Part shown: one piece after another, positions 40,876 through 50,141 of the stretch | Layout: every line of letters starts with the position of its first letter | Numbering within the stretch: position 1 is the first letter of the stretch | DNA from: Desmonostoc muscorum LEGE 12446 | Lineage (GTDB): Bacteria > Cyanobacteriota > Cyanobacteriia > Cyanobacteriales > Nostocaceae | Reading direction: 5' to 3' | Assembly (NCBI RefSeq): GCF_015207005.2 | Contig: NZ_JADEXS020000001.1 | Coordinates: forward strand, 7,215,001-7,279,000 | Length of the DNA stretch: 64,000 nt | Position numbers and translations under genes: made by a program | The notes under the pieces: generated by a model | Told to the model about the DNA's origin: nothing | Seen by the model: the letters and a program-made list of their open reading frames with translations, nothing else | Database searches by the model: none

Positions 40876-42390
40876 ATGACAAATGCCAGAATATTAGTTG
40901 TAGAAGATGAAGCTATTGTTGCCAAGGATTTACAGTATCGACTAAACAAATTTGGTTATACGGTTCCTGCCATAGCTTCTTCTGGGGAAGAAGCTATTAA
41001 TAAAGCAATGGAAATTTTGCCAGATTTGGTGCTAATGGATATTAGACTCAAAGGTAAAATTGACGGGATAGAAGCTGCTCAAGAAATCTATAAACGCTTG
41101 GATATTCCCATAATTTATTTGACCGCTTATGCAGATGATAAAACATTAGAACGAGCCAAGATAACTGAACCGTTCGGCTATCTACTCAAACCTTTTAAAG
41201 AAAAGGAATTACAAACTAATATTGAGATAACTTTGGTGAAACATGGTCTAGAAAAGCAATTAAAAGCAAATAAAAAATGGCTGGATGCACTTTTAAAAAG
41301 TATCAGCGATGGTGTGATTGCTAGCGACCTGCAAGAATTGATCACTTTTATGAATCCTGTGGCTGAAAATCTGACCGGATGGAAACAGGAAGAAGCTTGT
41401 GGCAGAAATTCATCAGAAGTATTTAATATTGCCAATGCAGAAACTCATCACCCTCTTGAAAATCCGATTATCAAAGTTCTTCAAGATGGTACTATTGTAA
41501 ATCTACCAGCAGAAACTATTTTGATTGCTAAAGACGGCGCAGAAATACCGATTGATGATAGTGTTGCACCAATTAAAGATGACAAAGATAAAATTACGGG
41601 TGCTGTGTTGATATTTCGGGATATTACTGAGCGCAAACGAGCCATTGAAGCACGTCAAAAGCAAATCGAGCAAGAGCAACTTGTAAGCCAATTAGAGGAG
41701 ATAAATGAACTCAAAAATGACTTCTTGAGCTTAGTTTCTCATGAATTGCGATCGCCTCTGAGCAATATCAAGGTAATGATTCAAATGTTACAAACTTCTA
41801 CTGGTACTGAGGAAACTCAGCATTATCTAGAATTGATGGACGGTGAGTGCGATCGCGAGCTAGAACTCATCAACGATTTACTAGACTTACAACGCCTAGA
41901 AAGCTCATCCTACTCAATAATTACACCTGATGCGTTGTTCTTACAACAGTGGCTACCTTGGGTGATTGAGCCATTTCAAACCCGTATTCAAGAACATCAG
42001 CAAACTTTACAGATAAATCTAAGAGCAGATCTGCCGCCACTTTCCTCAGACAGCACTAGCTTAGAACGAATCTTAGTAGAATTGCTCAATAATGCCTGTA
42101 AATACACACCTGCGGGTGGTGAAATTCTGCTCAGTGTACTTCACAATTCTTCAGAAACACCCCCAAATACTATTATTAGTATTAGTAATTCAGCAGAAAT
42201 TCCGGCAACAGAATTACCGCGAATCTTTGAGAAATTCTATCGCCTCCCTCATGCAGACATCTGGAATCAAGGTGGTTCAGGATTAGGTCTACCTATAGTA
42301 CAGAAATTAATCGAACAACTGCAAGGAAAGATTCAAGTAGAAAGCAACAATGGATGGACGACATTCACCCTGACGTTACATGATTTATAG
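40876..42390 (+). CDS. Hybrid response regulator-histidine kinase (REC-PAS-HisKA-HATPase)
   Basis: The 504-residue protein starts with a receiver domain (ILVVEDEAIVAKDL, phospho-acceptor Asp in LVLMDIRLKG, Lys in LLKPFKEKEL). A PAS domain (about 135-255, ending RDITERKR), a HisKA dimer (LKNDFLSLVSHELRSPLSNI) and a HATPase (LVELLNNACKYTPAGGE, GSGLGLPIVQKL) follow. It starts 22 bases after the ethylene-receptor-like kinase, so the pair is co-transcribed. I infer a phosphorelay from the membrane sensor to this protein. No DNA-binding domain is present, so the final output lies elsewhere. Confidence 0.92.
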   Translation: MTNARILVVEDEAIVAKDLQYRLNKFGYTVPAIASSGEEAINKAMEILPDLVLMDIRLKGKIDGIEAAQEIYKRLDIPIIYLTAYADDKTLERAKITEPFGYLLKPFKEKELQTNIEITLVKHGLEKQLKANKKWLDALLKSISDGVIASDLQELITFMNPVAENLTGWKQEEACGRNSSEVFNIANAETHHPLENPIIKVLQDGTIVNLPAETILIAKDGAEIPIDDSVAPIKDDKDKITGAVLIFRDITERKRAIEARQKQIEQEQLVSQLEEINELKNDFLSLVSHELRSPLSNIKVMIQMLQTSTGTEETQHYLELMDGECDRELELINDLLDLQRLESSSYSIITPDALFLQQWLPWVIEPFQTRIQEHQQTLQINLRADLPPLSSDSTSLERILVELLNNACKYTPAGGEILLSVLHNSSETPPNTIISISNSAEIPATELPRIFEKFYRLPHADIWNQGGSGLGLPIVQKLIEQLQGKIQVESNNGWTTFTLTLHDL

Positions 42391-42486
42391 TTTGTCAGCT
42401 TCTATTAGTTCCAAAAACTGAGATAATTAGAAGGAAGAATTCAGAATTCAGAATTCAGGAATCAGAATAAGAAAGTTAGGTATTTA

Positions 42487-43650
42487 ATGTCATTAACTAC
42501 ATCTTCCACACCTCAAGGATTTAGCGCATTTATTACTAACTTGGGAATCCGAGATACAACAGATGATTTTGTCTTGATTAAATCAGAAGTTCCTTGTGTA
42601 GCTGATGGAGTTTTTACTCAAAGTCTTTTCGCCGGACCGAGTGTTACTATTAGCCGCGATAACTTAAAAGATTCACAAGCACAAGCAATTGTCGTTATAT
42701 CTAAGAATGCAAATGTCGCTAATGGTTCTGTTGGTATCGCTGATGCCCAAGAGGTTTTGCAATTAGTTGCAACTGAAACTGGAATTGCTGCACATAATAT
42801 TGTGATAGCTTCTACAGGTGTAATTGGTAGACGTTACCCCATTGAAAAAATCCGCGCCGGTTTATTAGGATTGGGGAAAAAATTGACTGCTGCTGATTTT
42901 CATGCCGCAGCCCGTGGTATTATGACCACCGATACAGTAGCGAAACTAGCTACACGGCAAATCGGAAATGCCAAGCTGGTGGGAATTGCCAAAGGTGTCG
43001 GTATGATTGAGCCGAATATGGCTACCCTCCTAACTTTCTTTTTTACTGATGCTGCTATTGAAGCAAACAGCCTACGTTCTATTTTTCGTTCTACTATCGA
43101 TAAAACATTTAATTGCCTGAGTGTAGACACTGACACTTCTACTAGTGACTCCGCCGTAATTTTAGCAAATGGTTTAGCAGGTGAAGTTCCAGAAGCAGAT
43201 TTTGCTAATGCATTGCAAGAAGTTGCACATGAATTAGTCCTGAAAATTGCCAGAGATGCAGAAGGCGCTACTAAGATTATTCAGGTAACTGTAGATTCCG
43301 CTATTAACTATGCACAAGCTAAAAAAGTAGCTAAAGCAATTGTCAATTCACCATTAGTAAAAACCGCCGTCTATGGAGCAGATCCAAACTGGGGACGAGT
43401 CGCTATGGCTATAGGCAAATGTGAAAATGAACAACAAATAAATCCAGAAAAAGTTGTTATTAGATTTGACAATGTGAAAGTTTATCCTGATAGTTTAACC
43501 GAGGAAAATCTGGAACAATTACGGCAAATTATGTCCAAAGACAAAGTAGATATTCATGTTAGTCTTAATATTGGGGAAACTTCTGCAACTGTGTGGGGTT
43601 GCGATCTTTCAGAAGGTTACATAGAAATTAATGGCAAATACTCAACTTGA
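42487..43650 (+). CDS. argJ: ArgJ: bifunctional glutamate N-acetyltransferase/amino-acid acetyltransferase
   Basis: The 387-residue protein carries the ArgJ autocleavage site KGVGMIEPNMATLLTFFFTDA, where Thr (after MA) is the nucleophile that appears at the start of the beta-chain. Other landmarks are FTQSLFAGPSV, STGVIGRRYPIEKI, DTDTSTSDSAVILANG and ADPNWGRVAMAIG. ArgJ moves the acetyl group from N-acetylornithine to glutamate, the cyclic step of arginine synthesis. The length is somewhat below the usual of about 410 residues. A paralogue elsewhere in the genome is possible. AGAATTC heptamers precede the ATG. Confidence 0.92.
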   Translation: MSLTTSSTPQGFSAFITNLGIRDTTDDFVLIKSEVPCVADGVFTQSLFAGPSVTISRDNLKDSQAQAIVVISKNANVANGSVGIADAQEVLQLVATETGIAAHNIVIASTGVIGRRYPIEKIRAGLLGLGKKLTAADFHAAARGIMTTDTVAKLATRQIGNAKLVGIAKGVGMIEPNMATLLTFFFTDAAIEANSLRSIFRSTIDKTFNCLSVDTDTSTSDSAVILANGLAGEVPEADFANALQEVAHELVLKIARDAEGATKIIQVTVDSAINYAQAKKVAKAIVNSPLVKTAVYGADPNWGRVAMAIGKCENEQQINPEKVVIRFDNVKVYPDSLTEENLEQLRQIMSKDKVDIHVSLNIGETSATVWGCDLSEGYIEINGKYST

Positions 43651-43707
43651 TTATACTGGCTCCCGCACCGATAAGCTAAGGAAAAAATAATTAACCACAG
43701 ATTAACA

Positions 43708-43793
43708 TACAGCAGAATTCTGAATTAGTATAGCTTCTGTGCCTAGCTACCAGTCCCAGATGGTGTACTTCACGCTTCTTGAAATCTGCTGTA
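43708..43793. mobile_element. 86-bp MITE-like element, TACAGCAGA family, copy 2
   Basis: Both ends (TACAGCAGAATTC and GAAATCTGCTGTA) equal those of the element at 34521-34619, and the interior shares GTGTACTT. It is 13 bases shorter than copy 1. Confidence 0.8.
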
Positions 43794-43800
43794 GATCCTC

Positions 43801-43828
43801 GTAGCGTGGCACATCTGTGCTACCCATA
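43801..43828. repeat. 28-bp palindromic element, copy 4
   Basis: GTAGCGTGGCACAT / CTGTGCTACCCATA is a degenerate member of the palindrome family. It is immediately right of a MITE. Confidence 0.6.
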
Positions 43829-43863
43829 TACCAATACATTTCAGATAAACCCAAAACCCTCAT

Positions 43864-43905
43864 GTAGAGACGCGATTTATCGCGTCTTGGGTTTATCGCG
43901 TCTTC
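43864..43905. repeat. GTAGAGACGCGATTTATCGCGTCT repeat, copy 1
   Basis: The hairpin AGACGCGAT-TTATCGCGTCT is followed by a second TTTATCGCGTCT half. A similar array is at 48602-48652. Confidence 0.7.
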
Positions 43906-44127
43906 AAATACCAATTGCTTGGTAAATTAATTTGACACAGACATTCATTATGTATTATAGTGTAATACATAAAAGATGAGTTAGATTAAGAAGACTTGCT
44001 AGCCAGTACAGCACAGTGAAAATAAACTTAACATTTGTACGCAATTAGTTGATATTACGAGAGAAATTTTTCAAAATCTCCTAGTTCAGCACCAAGTAAC
44101 TCGATAACGCTATATAACTAGATAAAT

Positions 44128-45330
44128 ATGGATTTTGACTATTATAGAAGCAATGATGGCACTCCTGCGAATAATACTCGTCAAAGCTTACTTGCTAGCG
44201 GTTGGCGGCCGTTTCACCGAGAATTAGACTTGGGCTTTTTCTGGCATTTATTATCTCATGATTCACGGGAATTAACTCAAAAAAGCTTGAATTTAGCGAG
44301 TAATGTCGCTGATATTTTGGGGCGAAATAATTATGCTTGGTGGGCAAATTTATTAAGTGTTGTATCGGATAATACGCGTTACGAAATTGAAAAATTTTGG
44401 AATTATATTACACCAGATCCTCAATCACCAGATCATCGCTACAAAGATGTTTTGAGTAGCGAAACGCCCATCGTCCAATTTGTCAGTCGCAGCAGTATTC
44501 CCATTGATTACGTTCTCAACCGATTGCAAGAAATTACTATACTAAGAGTTTTACATTTGTTGGCTCGTCCTGATATTATTACCCAATATTATTCAGAAAG
44601 AGATTTTTACTTTCCTGTAGAAAAGTTTTTTAGCTGGGAAAGGTTAGATGTAATCAATACTGTTTATGCGTACTGGTCTCAATATGACGTTTGGTTGCAA
44701 ATTGATCCTTACGATCGCGGGCGACGACAATATACTTTAATGGCGAGAAATTTAGCGCCATTAATTAACAAAGCAACTTACGACTTAGCAGTCATGCTGA
44801 GTGGATATCAAAGTCGTGTCGGCAAAGTTCACAGTCAATTTCCCATTCGCACATTTCCAGCAGATATCCAAAACTTTACTGATTCTGTACAGCAAGCAAT
44901 TCTCAATCAAAATCAGTTAGCAGTTGTTGTACATGGAGAACCGGGGACTGGTAAAACAGCTTGGACACAAGCAGTAGCAAAAGAAATTCTTATACCTTTA
45001 GGTTTTGTCATTTTCATTTTAGATCATGATGCGATCGCCAACTTTGTCCCACCAACTTACTTAGAGCGAATTTGTATCGTAATTAACGAAGCTGATAATT
45101 TAGCCCAAAATCGTGCATCTGAAGTAGCGCAATACAATAACAAAACCGAACACATTCTGAGTTTGTTAGATGGCACTTTGTATCAGAGTGTAATTGATGA
45201 CTCTGGTATTCAAATGCAGCAACGCTTAGTTGTCTTAATGACTTGCAACACTACTGAAAGATTAGATCCAGCCATGTTGCGTAAAGGCAGGGTGGATTTA
45301 ATGTATGAGTTTACGCAATTATTTGTGTAA
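44128..45330 (+). CDS. AAA ATPase, first of a pair
   Basis: The 400-residue protein has an N-terminal helical domain of about 245 residues and a C-terminal AAA module. Walker A is HGEPGTGKTAWTQ near residue 271, Walker B ICIVINEADNLAQ near 310 has Asn at the usual Asp, and the sensor region is VVLMTCNTTERLDPAMLRKG. The lost Asp may lower hydrolysis. No signal peptide. The next gene on the same strand is another AAA ATPase of similar length. The function is unknown; a chaperone-like or remodelling role for the pair is inferred. Confidence 0.75.
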   Translation: MDFDYYRSNDGTPANNTRQSLLASGWRPFHRELDLGFFWHLLSHDSRELTQKSLNLASNVADILGRNNYAWWANLLSVVSDNTRYEIEKFWNYITPDPQSPDHRYKDVLSSETPIVQFVSRSSIPIDYVLNRLQEITILRVLHLLARPDIITQYYSERDFYFPVEKFFSWERLDVINTVYAYWSQYDVWLQIDPYDRGRRQYTLMARNLAPLINKATYDLAVMLSGYQSRVGKVHSQFPIRTFPADIQNFTDSVQQAILNQNQLAVVVHGEPGTGKTAWTQAVAKEILIPLGFVIFILDHDAIANFVPPTYLERICIVINEADNLAQNRASEVAQYNNKTEHILSLLDGTLYQSVIDDSGIQMQQRLVVLMTCNTTERLDPAMLRKGRVDLMYEFTQLFV

Positions 45331-45513
45331 CTATCAACCATTCAAAGGGAACAGGTAACAGAAACCAACGTTTCGACTTTTTTAGATGTGGGTTATATTC
45401 TGAATTCTGACTCCTGAATTCTGCTTTATTTATCTGGAATTAATCCGAGATGTCTTGTAGCTAAACTTCAATGTGAAGATTCAAGACCATAACGTATCAG
45501 CGAAAAAATAACT

Positions 45514-46734
45514 GTGAAAATTCAACAATTGATTACAGAAGCACTCAGTCTACCGAATAATGCCATCGCCTACCACATCAGTCAGGAATTAGCAGCAATT
45601 TATCCCCATAAAGGACTGGTAGAGGGAAACGATTCGACATTTAATTTAGAGAAGTATGCCAAGGTAAACCTCTGTACTCTTCAACAGAATATCTTTATCC
45701 ACAACCAGATAATTACTAGCTGGGATGGGATGGAGCAAGAAATTTACAATTATACCGAAAATGCCAGTTTTGAAGTTACATGGCAAGGGCAAAAACTTGA
45801 TATCCTCTTAATGAGTTGGCAGGAAGGTTATTGTAAAAATCGATATTACTGGATTTTAGCTGAGAGCAAAGAAATAGCTGAAGAATTTTTTGTTGCAGTT
45901 TGTGATTGGAATTCCGAAATTCGTGACGAGGTTTTAGTCTTTGAAGATGGTTATTGGGACAAAAATCAAGACTTATTTCAATCCATTAAAGGTGCTACTT
46001 TTAATAATTTGATTTTGCAGGGTAATCTCAAGCAAGATATTCAAGATGACCTGAATACATTCTTTGCATCCCGCGAAACCTACGCAGCTTATGGTGTACC
46101 TTGGAAGCGGGGTATTTTGTTCATTGGTTCACCGGGAAATGGCAAAACCCACACAGTAAAAGCATTGATTAATCAAATGCAACAACCTTGCTTATACGTG
46201 AAAAGCTTCAAGTCTGAGTATCAGACTGATAGCGAAAATATTCGGCAAGTATTCAAACAAGCTAGGCAATCAGCACCTTGTATTTTGGTACTAGAAGATA
46301 TCGATTCTCTCTTGAGTGAAGAAAATCGCTCTTTCTTTTTAAATGAATTGGATGGCTTCGCCTTGAACGAAGGAATTATCACCATTGCAACTACAAATCA
46401 TCCAGAACGTTTAGATTCAGCAATTAGCGATCGCCCCAGCCGCTTTGACCGCAAATATCACTTTGAATTGCCCGATATCCTAGCGAGACAAGCTTACATA
46501 ACTTTGTGGAACCAGAAATTAAAAACTGCAATGCAGTTGTCTGATGAAGCTATAAATCATATAGTTAAATTGACAGATGACTTTTCTTTTGCGTATCTTA
46601 AAGAACTATTTCTATCATCGATGATTCGTTGGATGGTAACCTTAGAAACTGGGGCAATGGAGAAAATTATGCTTTCTCAAGTTGCGGTTTTGCGAGAACA
46701 AATGAGCAGCACAACTATTGGTAGTGAAAGCTGA
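45514..46734 (+). CDS. AAA ATPase, second of a pair
   Basis: The 406-residue protein has an N-terminal part of about 180 residues and a C-terminal classical AAA module: Walker A FIGSPGNGKTHTVKAL near residue 207, Walker B CILVLEDIDSLLSE near 266, and the sensor/arginine finger TTNHPERLDSAISDRPSRFD. It resembles the BCS1/FtsH-type AAA group by its motif style. The start is a GTG at 45514. It follows the other AAA gene after 183 bases that hold AATTCTGA-type heptamers. The GNAT gene starts 10 bases after its stop. Confidence 0.8.
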   Translation: MKIQQLITEALSLPNNAIAYHISQELAAIYPHKGLVEGNDSTFNLEKYAKVNLCTLQQNIFIHNQIITSWDGMEQEIYNYTENASFEVTWQGQKLDILLMSWQEGYCKNRYYWILAESKEIAEEFFVAVCDWNSEIRDEVLVFEDGYWDKNQDLFQSIKGATFNNLILQGNLKQDIQDDLNTFFASRETYAAYGVPWKRGILFIGSPGNGKTHTVKALINQMQQPCLYVKSFKSEYQTDSENIRQVFKQARQSAPCILVLEDIDSLLSEENRSFFLNELDGFALNEGIITIATTNHPERLDSAISDRPSRFDRKYHFELPDILARQAYITLWNQKLKTAMQLSDEAINHIVKLTDDFSFAYLKELFLSSMIRWMVTLETGAMEKIMLSQVAVLREQMSSTTIGSES

Positions 46735-46744
46735 GGGAACTAGA

Positions 46745-47581
46745 ATGAAAGTCTATCGATTTCAAAATGCTACTGAATTTTATGCCAGAGTGAAAGACTA
46801 CTTGCTAAATCAGGAAGCAATGCATAACTTACTGTTGGGAATTAGCCATACCTTAATTGAAAATCCCGAACGCTTTGAGGAAAAGCCTTATTTGTCAACA
46901 GTGGAGGTAAATGGAGATATTGTGGCTGTAGCCATGAGAACACCACCTAGACCATTGCTACTCTCCGAGATTAAAGATTTCCAAGCAGTGGAGTTACTTG
47001 CTCAAGATTTATCTATCTCCTACCCATCACTACCAGGAGTAAATGCTCCCACAGATGAGGCGCAAGCTTTTACTCTGGCGTGGCATTCGCTGACTGGTCA
47101 ATCCTATCAGTTGAAAGTAGCTTTGCGTACCTTTAAATTAGAAAAGGTAAAGCCAATTTCTCAAGTCACAGGTTATTTACGTCTAGCCACAGAGGATGAC
47201 CGAGAACTTTTGAAGAATTGGCATGAAGCCTTTTCTCTAGAAGCTTTGGGCGAGATTGAATTAGATGCAGAACGCTGGGTTCAAGGAGTTTTACGCCAAG
47301 GTACTGCTTACCTTTGGCAGGACGAAGTAGCAGTTTCAATAGCTTGTCATGGTGGAACCACGCCCAATGGTGCGCGGGTTGGTATGGTGTACACACCGCC
47401 TGAACATCGCCGTAGAGGCTACGCCAGCGCTTCTGTTGCAGCTTTGAGTCAGACTTTATTAGATCGAGGAAATCGATTCTGTTTTTTATTCACAGATTTG
47501 GCAAACCCAACATCCAATCATATATATCAGGAAATTGGTTACCAACCAGTGGGCGATTGGCATAATTACTCGTTCGTCTGA
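46745..47581 (+). CDS. GNAT family N-acetyltransferase
   Basis: The 278-residue protein has a divergent N-terminal half and a C-terminal GNAT fold. YLRLATEDDRELLKNWHEAF begins the domain near residue 140, and the acetyl-CoA loop is VYTPPEHRRRGYASASVAAL (R-x-x-G-x-A). The substrate is unknown. Start: ATG at 46745 with GAGGGAAC upstream; an upstream TTG at 46718 would overlap the AAA gene. It is probably co-transcribed with the second AAA ATPase. Confidence 0.87.
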   Translation: MKVYRFQNATEFYARVKDYLLNQEAMHNLLLGISHTLIENPERFEEKPYLSTVEVNGDIVAVAMRTPPRPLLLSEIKDFQAVELLAQDLSISYPSLPGVNAPTDEAQAFTLAWHSLTGQSYQLKVALRTFKLEKVKPISQVTGYLRLATEDDRELLKNWHEAFSLEALGEIELDAERWVQGVLRQGTAYLWQDEVAVSIACHGGTTPNGARVGMVYTPPEHRRRGYASASVAALSQTLLDRGNRFCFLFTDLANPTSNHIYQEIGYQPVGDWHNYSFV

Positions 47582-47615
47582 CAATAAAGAGCAACAATCT
47601 TTAATACTGCCATCG

Positions 47616-48587
47616 ATGCTGAAGCATAACTTAGTTACAATAACTGATGTCCAAGCAGCACAAGGGCGACTTTTGGGAATTGCCCACCGTACACCCGTGC
47701 TGACTTCTAGAATTGTTAACGATCGCACTAATAGCCAAGTATTTTTTAAGTGCGAAAATTTTCAACGCACCGGTTCATTTAAATTTCGAGGTGCATACAA
47801 CGCCTTAACGCAACTATCAGTAGCACAAAAACAAACAGGTGTTATCGCTTATTCATCGGGAAATCATGCCCAAGCGATCGCCTTAGCTGGACAATTACTC
47901 AATATTCCCACCACCATTGTCATGCCTGATGATGCACCGGCTGTCAAACAAACTGCCACTCGCAGTTATGGTGCAGAGGTAATTTTGTACAATCGTCAGA
48001 CAACAAACCGGGAAGAATTAGCCCAAAATTTAGGAAGCGATCGCCATCTGACACTTATTCCGCCATACGATCATCCCCATGTAGTCGCAGGACAAGGTAC
48101 AGCAGCTTTAGAACTGATTCAAGAAGTTGGTGAATTGGACTTGCTGTTAGTTTGTTGTGGTGGTGGTGGATTACTGTCCGGTAGTGCGATCGCCACCAAA
48201 GCACTTCTACCTGATTGTAAAGTAATCGGCACAGAACCAACACTTGCCGACGATGCCACCCGTTCCTTTCACAGCAAAACCCTGCAAACCGTCAAAAATC
48301 CCAATACCATAGCAGACGGTGCCCGGACTCCTAGCCTTGGTGAAATTACTTTCCCCCTAGTGCTGCATTACGTCGATGATATGGTAACCGTATCTGAAGA
48401 AGCGATTGTTCGCACCATGTTTTTCATGTGGGAACGCTTGAAAATCGTAGTCGAACCCACCGGAGTACTCGCCGCCGCCGCCTTACTCGAAGCTGTGGTA
48501 ACAGCACCACAAGCAAAGATTGGTATCATCATCAGCGGTGGAAACGTAGATTTGGCGCAAGTTGGTAAATTGTTTTCTCGGTATTGA
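47616..48587 (+). CDS. PLP-dependent threonine/serine dehydratase (serine racemase-like)
   Basis: The 323-residue length fits catabolic threonine dehydratase or serine racemase of fold type II. Visible signatures are the PLP Lys in TGSFKFRGAYNAL near residue 56, the substrate loop SSGNHAQAIALAG and the phosphate loop CCGGGGLLSGSAIA near 175. There is no regulatory ACT domain, unlike biosynthetic IlvA. Product: 2-oxobutanoate or pyruvate plus ammonia, or a D-amino acid. The ATG at 47616 is chosen; an upstream GTG-rich frame overlaps the GNAT gene. Confidence 0.87.
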   Translation: MLKHNLVTITDVQAAQGRLLGIAHRTPVLTSRIVNDRTNSQVFFKCENFQRTGSFKFRGAYNALTQLSVAQKQTGVIAYSSGNHAQAIALAGQLLNIPTTIVMPDDAPAVKQTATRSYGAEVILYNRQTTNREELAQNLGSDRHLTLIPPYDHPHVVAGQGTAALELIQEVGELDLLLVCCGGGGLLSGSAIATKALLPDCKVIGTEPTLADDATRSFHSKTLQTVKNPNTIADGARTPSLGEITFPLVLHYVDDMVTVSEEAIVRTMFFMWERLKIVVEPTGVLAAAALLEAVVTAPQAKIGIIISGGNVDLAQVGKLFSRY

Positions 48588-48601
48588 TGAAATTCAATTG
48601 G

Positions 48602-48652
48602 TCGCGTCTTGTAGAGACGGCGATTTATCGCGTCTCATTTATCGCGTCTCTT
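48602..48652. repeat. GTAGAGACGCGATTTATCGCGTCT repeat, copy 2
   Basis: TCGCGTCTTGTAGAGACGG followed by CGATTTATCGCGTCTC and ATTTATCGCGTCTC forms nested hairpins just after the dehydratase stop. It shares units with 43864-43905. Confidence 0.7.
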
Positions 48653-48736
48653 GCTGAAAAATTTGCCCAAAAAATAGTAAATTAGGGGTTTTTGCTAAAA
48701 TTATTTACATATATTAACATTCTCTCCTTAATTTAG

Positions 48737-50047
48737 GTGCAATTACTCAATATGACCCTCATGAAGCCTGTTCTCAAGGATTCAGAGCAAGTAACTCGGT
48801 TGTTTTCTCACGTGCAATTTGATGGAAATAAACTCAATCATCAACCAGGTAGTGTATTAGGTAGTACAGCAATGATTGCGGGAACCACGGTTGGGGCTGG
48901 GATTCTCGCCCTACCAGCGGTCACCCTCCCATCAGGAATTTTACCATCGACATTTGGGTTGATTGCAGTTTGGCTGTACGCTTTAGTTTCAGGTTTGTTG
49001 ATTGCAGAGGTGACTTTAAACACCATGCGTTTAGAAGGGCGTCCGAGTATAGGTCTGTTGGGAATTGTTGAAAAGAACCTGGGGAAGGTGGGAGCGCTAG
49101 TTGCTAGCGGTGCATATTTATTCATGCACTACGCTCTGTTGGTAGCATACATCACCCAAGGTGGAGAGATTTTAGGAACTGCGATCGCCAAACTCTGGAA
49201 TGTACACAACTCATTACCTACGTGGGTGGGTACAACGACTTTCACGCTGATCTTTGGCGGTGTGATGTATCTTGGGCGAGAAAAGTTTATTGAGAAATTA
49301 AACACCGCCTTTGTGGCAATTGTCATTGTTTCCTTCTTGGGACTCTTATTGCTAGCAGGAGGACAAGTTAAGAGTAGCCAACTCTTAATTCAGAACTGGA
49401 GTGCCCTTGGTAGCGCAATTTCAGTTATGTGTGTAGCAATGTTTTTTCAAAACATAGTACCGGTGGTTGTGACGCAACTTGAAGGAGATGTCCGCAAAAT
49501 TCGTCAGTCCATCTTGATTGGTTCCTTGATTCCCCTAATCATGTTCTTGGCGTGGAATGCTGTAATTTTGGCAAGCGTCAGTCCTGATATGGTACACAGC
49601 ACATCTGGCGGCAAAACTGTTTTTGATCCACTACAAATTTTACGAGCCGGTGGTGCGGGAGAATGGTTAGGAGTGCTAGTATCAGTTTTTTCAGAGTTTG
49701 CGATCGTTACATCATTCATTGGATTTGTATACGGATTATTGGATTTGTTCAAAGATATTTTTCTCATTACACAGGGCGATATTTCTAGTCGCCTACCCCT
49801 CTATTCGCTGGTTCTTTTCCCTCCGATGACTCTCGGTACACTCAATCCCAGCATCTTTTTTACTGCCCTAGATTACACAGGAACATTCAGCATCTCAGTT
49901 CTAGGTGGAATCATCCCGGCGTTAATGACTTGGAAGCAACGTCAAGAACAAAAAAACTCTAATAGCATCAATCAACCACTCATTCCTGGTGGTAAACTGA
50001 CACTCATGGCGATGATTGTAGTAGCATTAGTCCTGATGCTCAAATAA
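48737..50047 (+). CDS. Aromatic amino acid permease (Mtr/TyrP family)
   Basis: The 436-residue membrane protein has about eleven helices. The first holds GSTAMIAGTTVGAGILALPA, the broken helix with the substrate-binding glycines typical of the APC/hydroxy-aromatic amino acid permease family. A later part is VTSFIGFVYGLLDLFKDIF. Members import tryptophan or tyrosine by proton symport across the inner membrane. A GTG at 48737 or an ATG at 48752 could start. It follows the dehydratase after a repeat, so co-transcription is unlikely. Confidence 0.85.
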   Translation: MQLLNMTLMKPVLKDSEQVTRLFSHVQFDGNKLNHQPGSVLGSTAMIAGTTVGAGILALPAVTLPSGILPSTFGLIAVWLYALVSGLLIAEVTLNTMRLEGRPSIGLLGIVEKNLGKVGALVASGAYLFMHYALLVAYITQGGEILGTAIAKLWNVHNSLPTWVGTTTFTLIFGGVMYLGREKFIEKLNTAFVAIVIVSFLGLLLLAGGQVKSSQLLIQNWSALGSAISVMCVAMFFQNIVPVVVTQLEGDVRKIRQSILIGSLIPLIMFLAWNAVILASVSPDMVHSTSGGKTVFDPLQILRAGGAGEWLGVLVSVFSEFAIVTSFIGFVYGLLDLFKDIFLITQGDISSRLPLYSLVLFPPMTLGTLNPSIFFTALDYTGTFSISVLGGIIPALMTWKQRQEQKNSNSINQPLIPGGKLTLMAMIVVALVLMLK

Positions 50048-50141
50048 ATTCTATCAATTCACACAAATTAAAACTAGCAATCAAATTTCTCATGTATTAT
50101 ATTTTATCTATAAATGTAGTATAAAATTTCAACCCAATCAA

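Larger units (their letters stand above)
43651..44127. other. Repeat-rich intergenic region
   Basis: Three repeat types follow one another: a TACAGCAGA MITE (43708-43793), a 28-bp palindrome (43801-43828) and a GAGACGCGATTTATCGCGTCT hairpin (43864-43905). The last 200 bases before the AAA gene are AT-rich and should hold its promoter. No open frame is seen. Confidence 0.6.
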
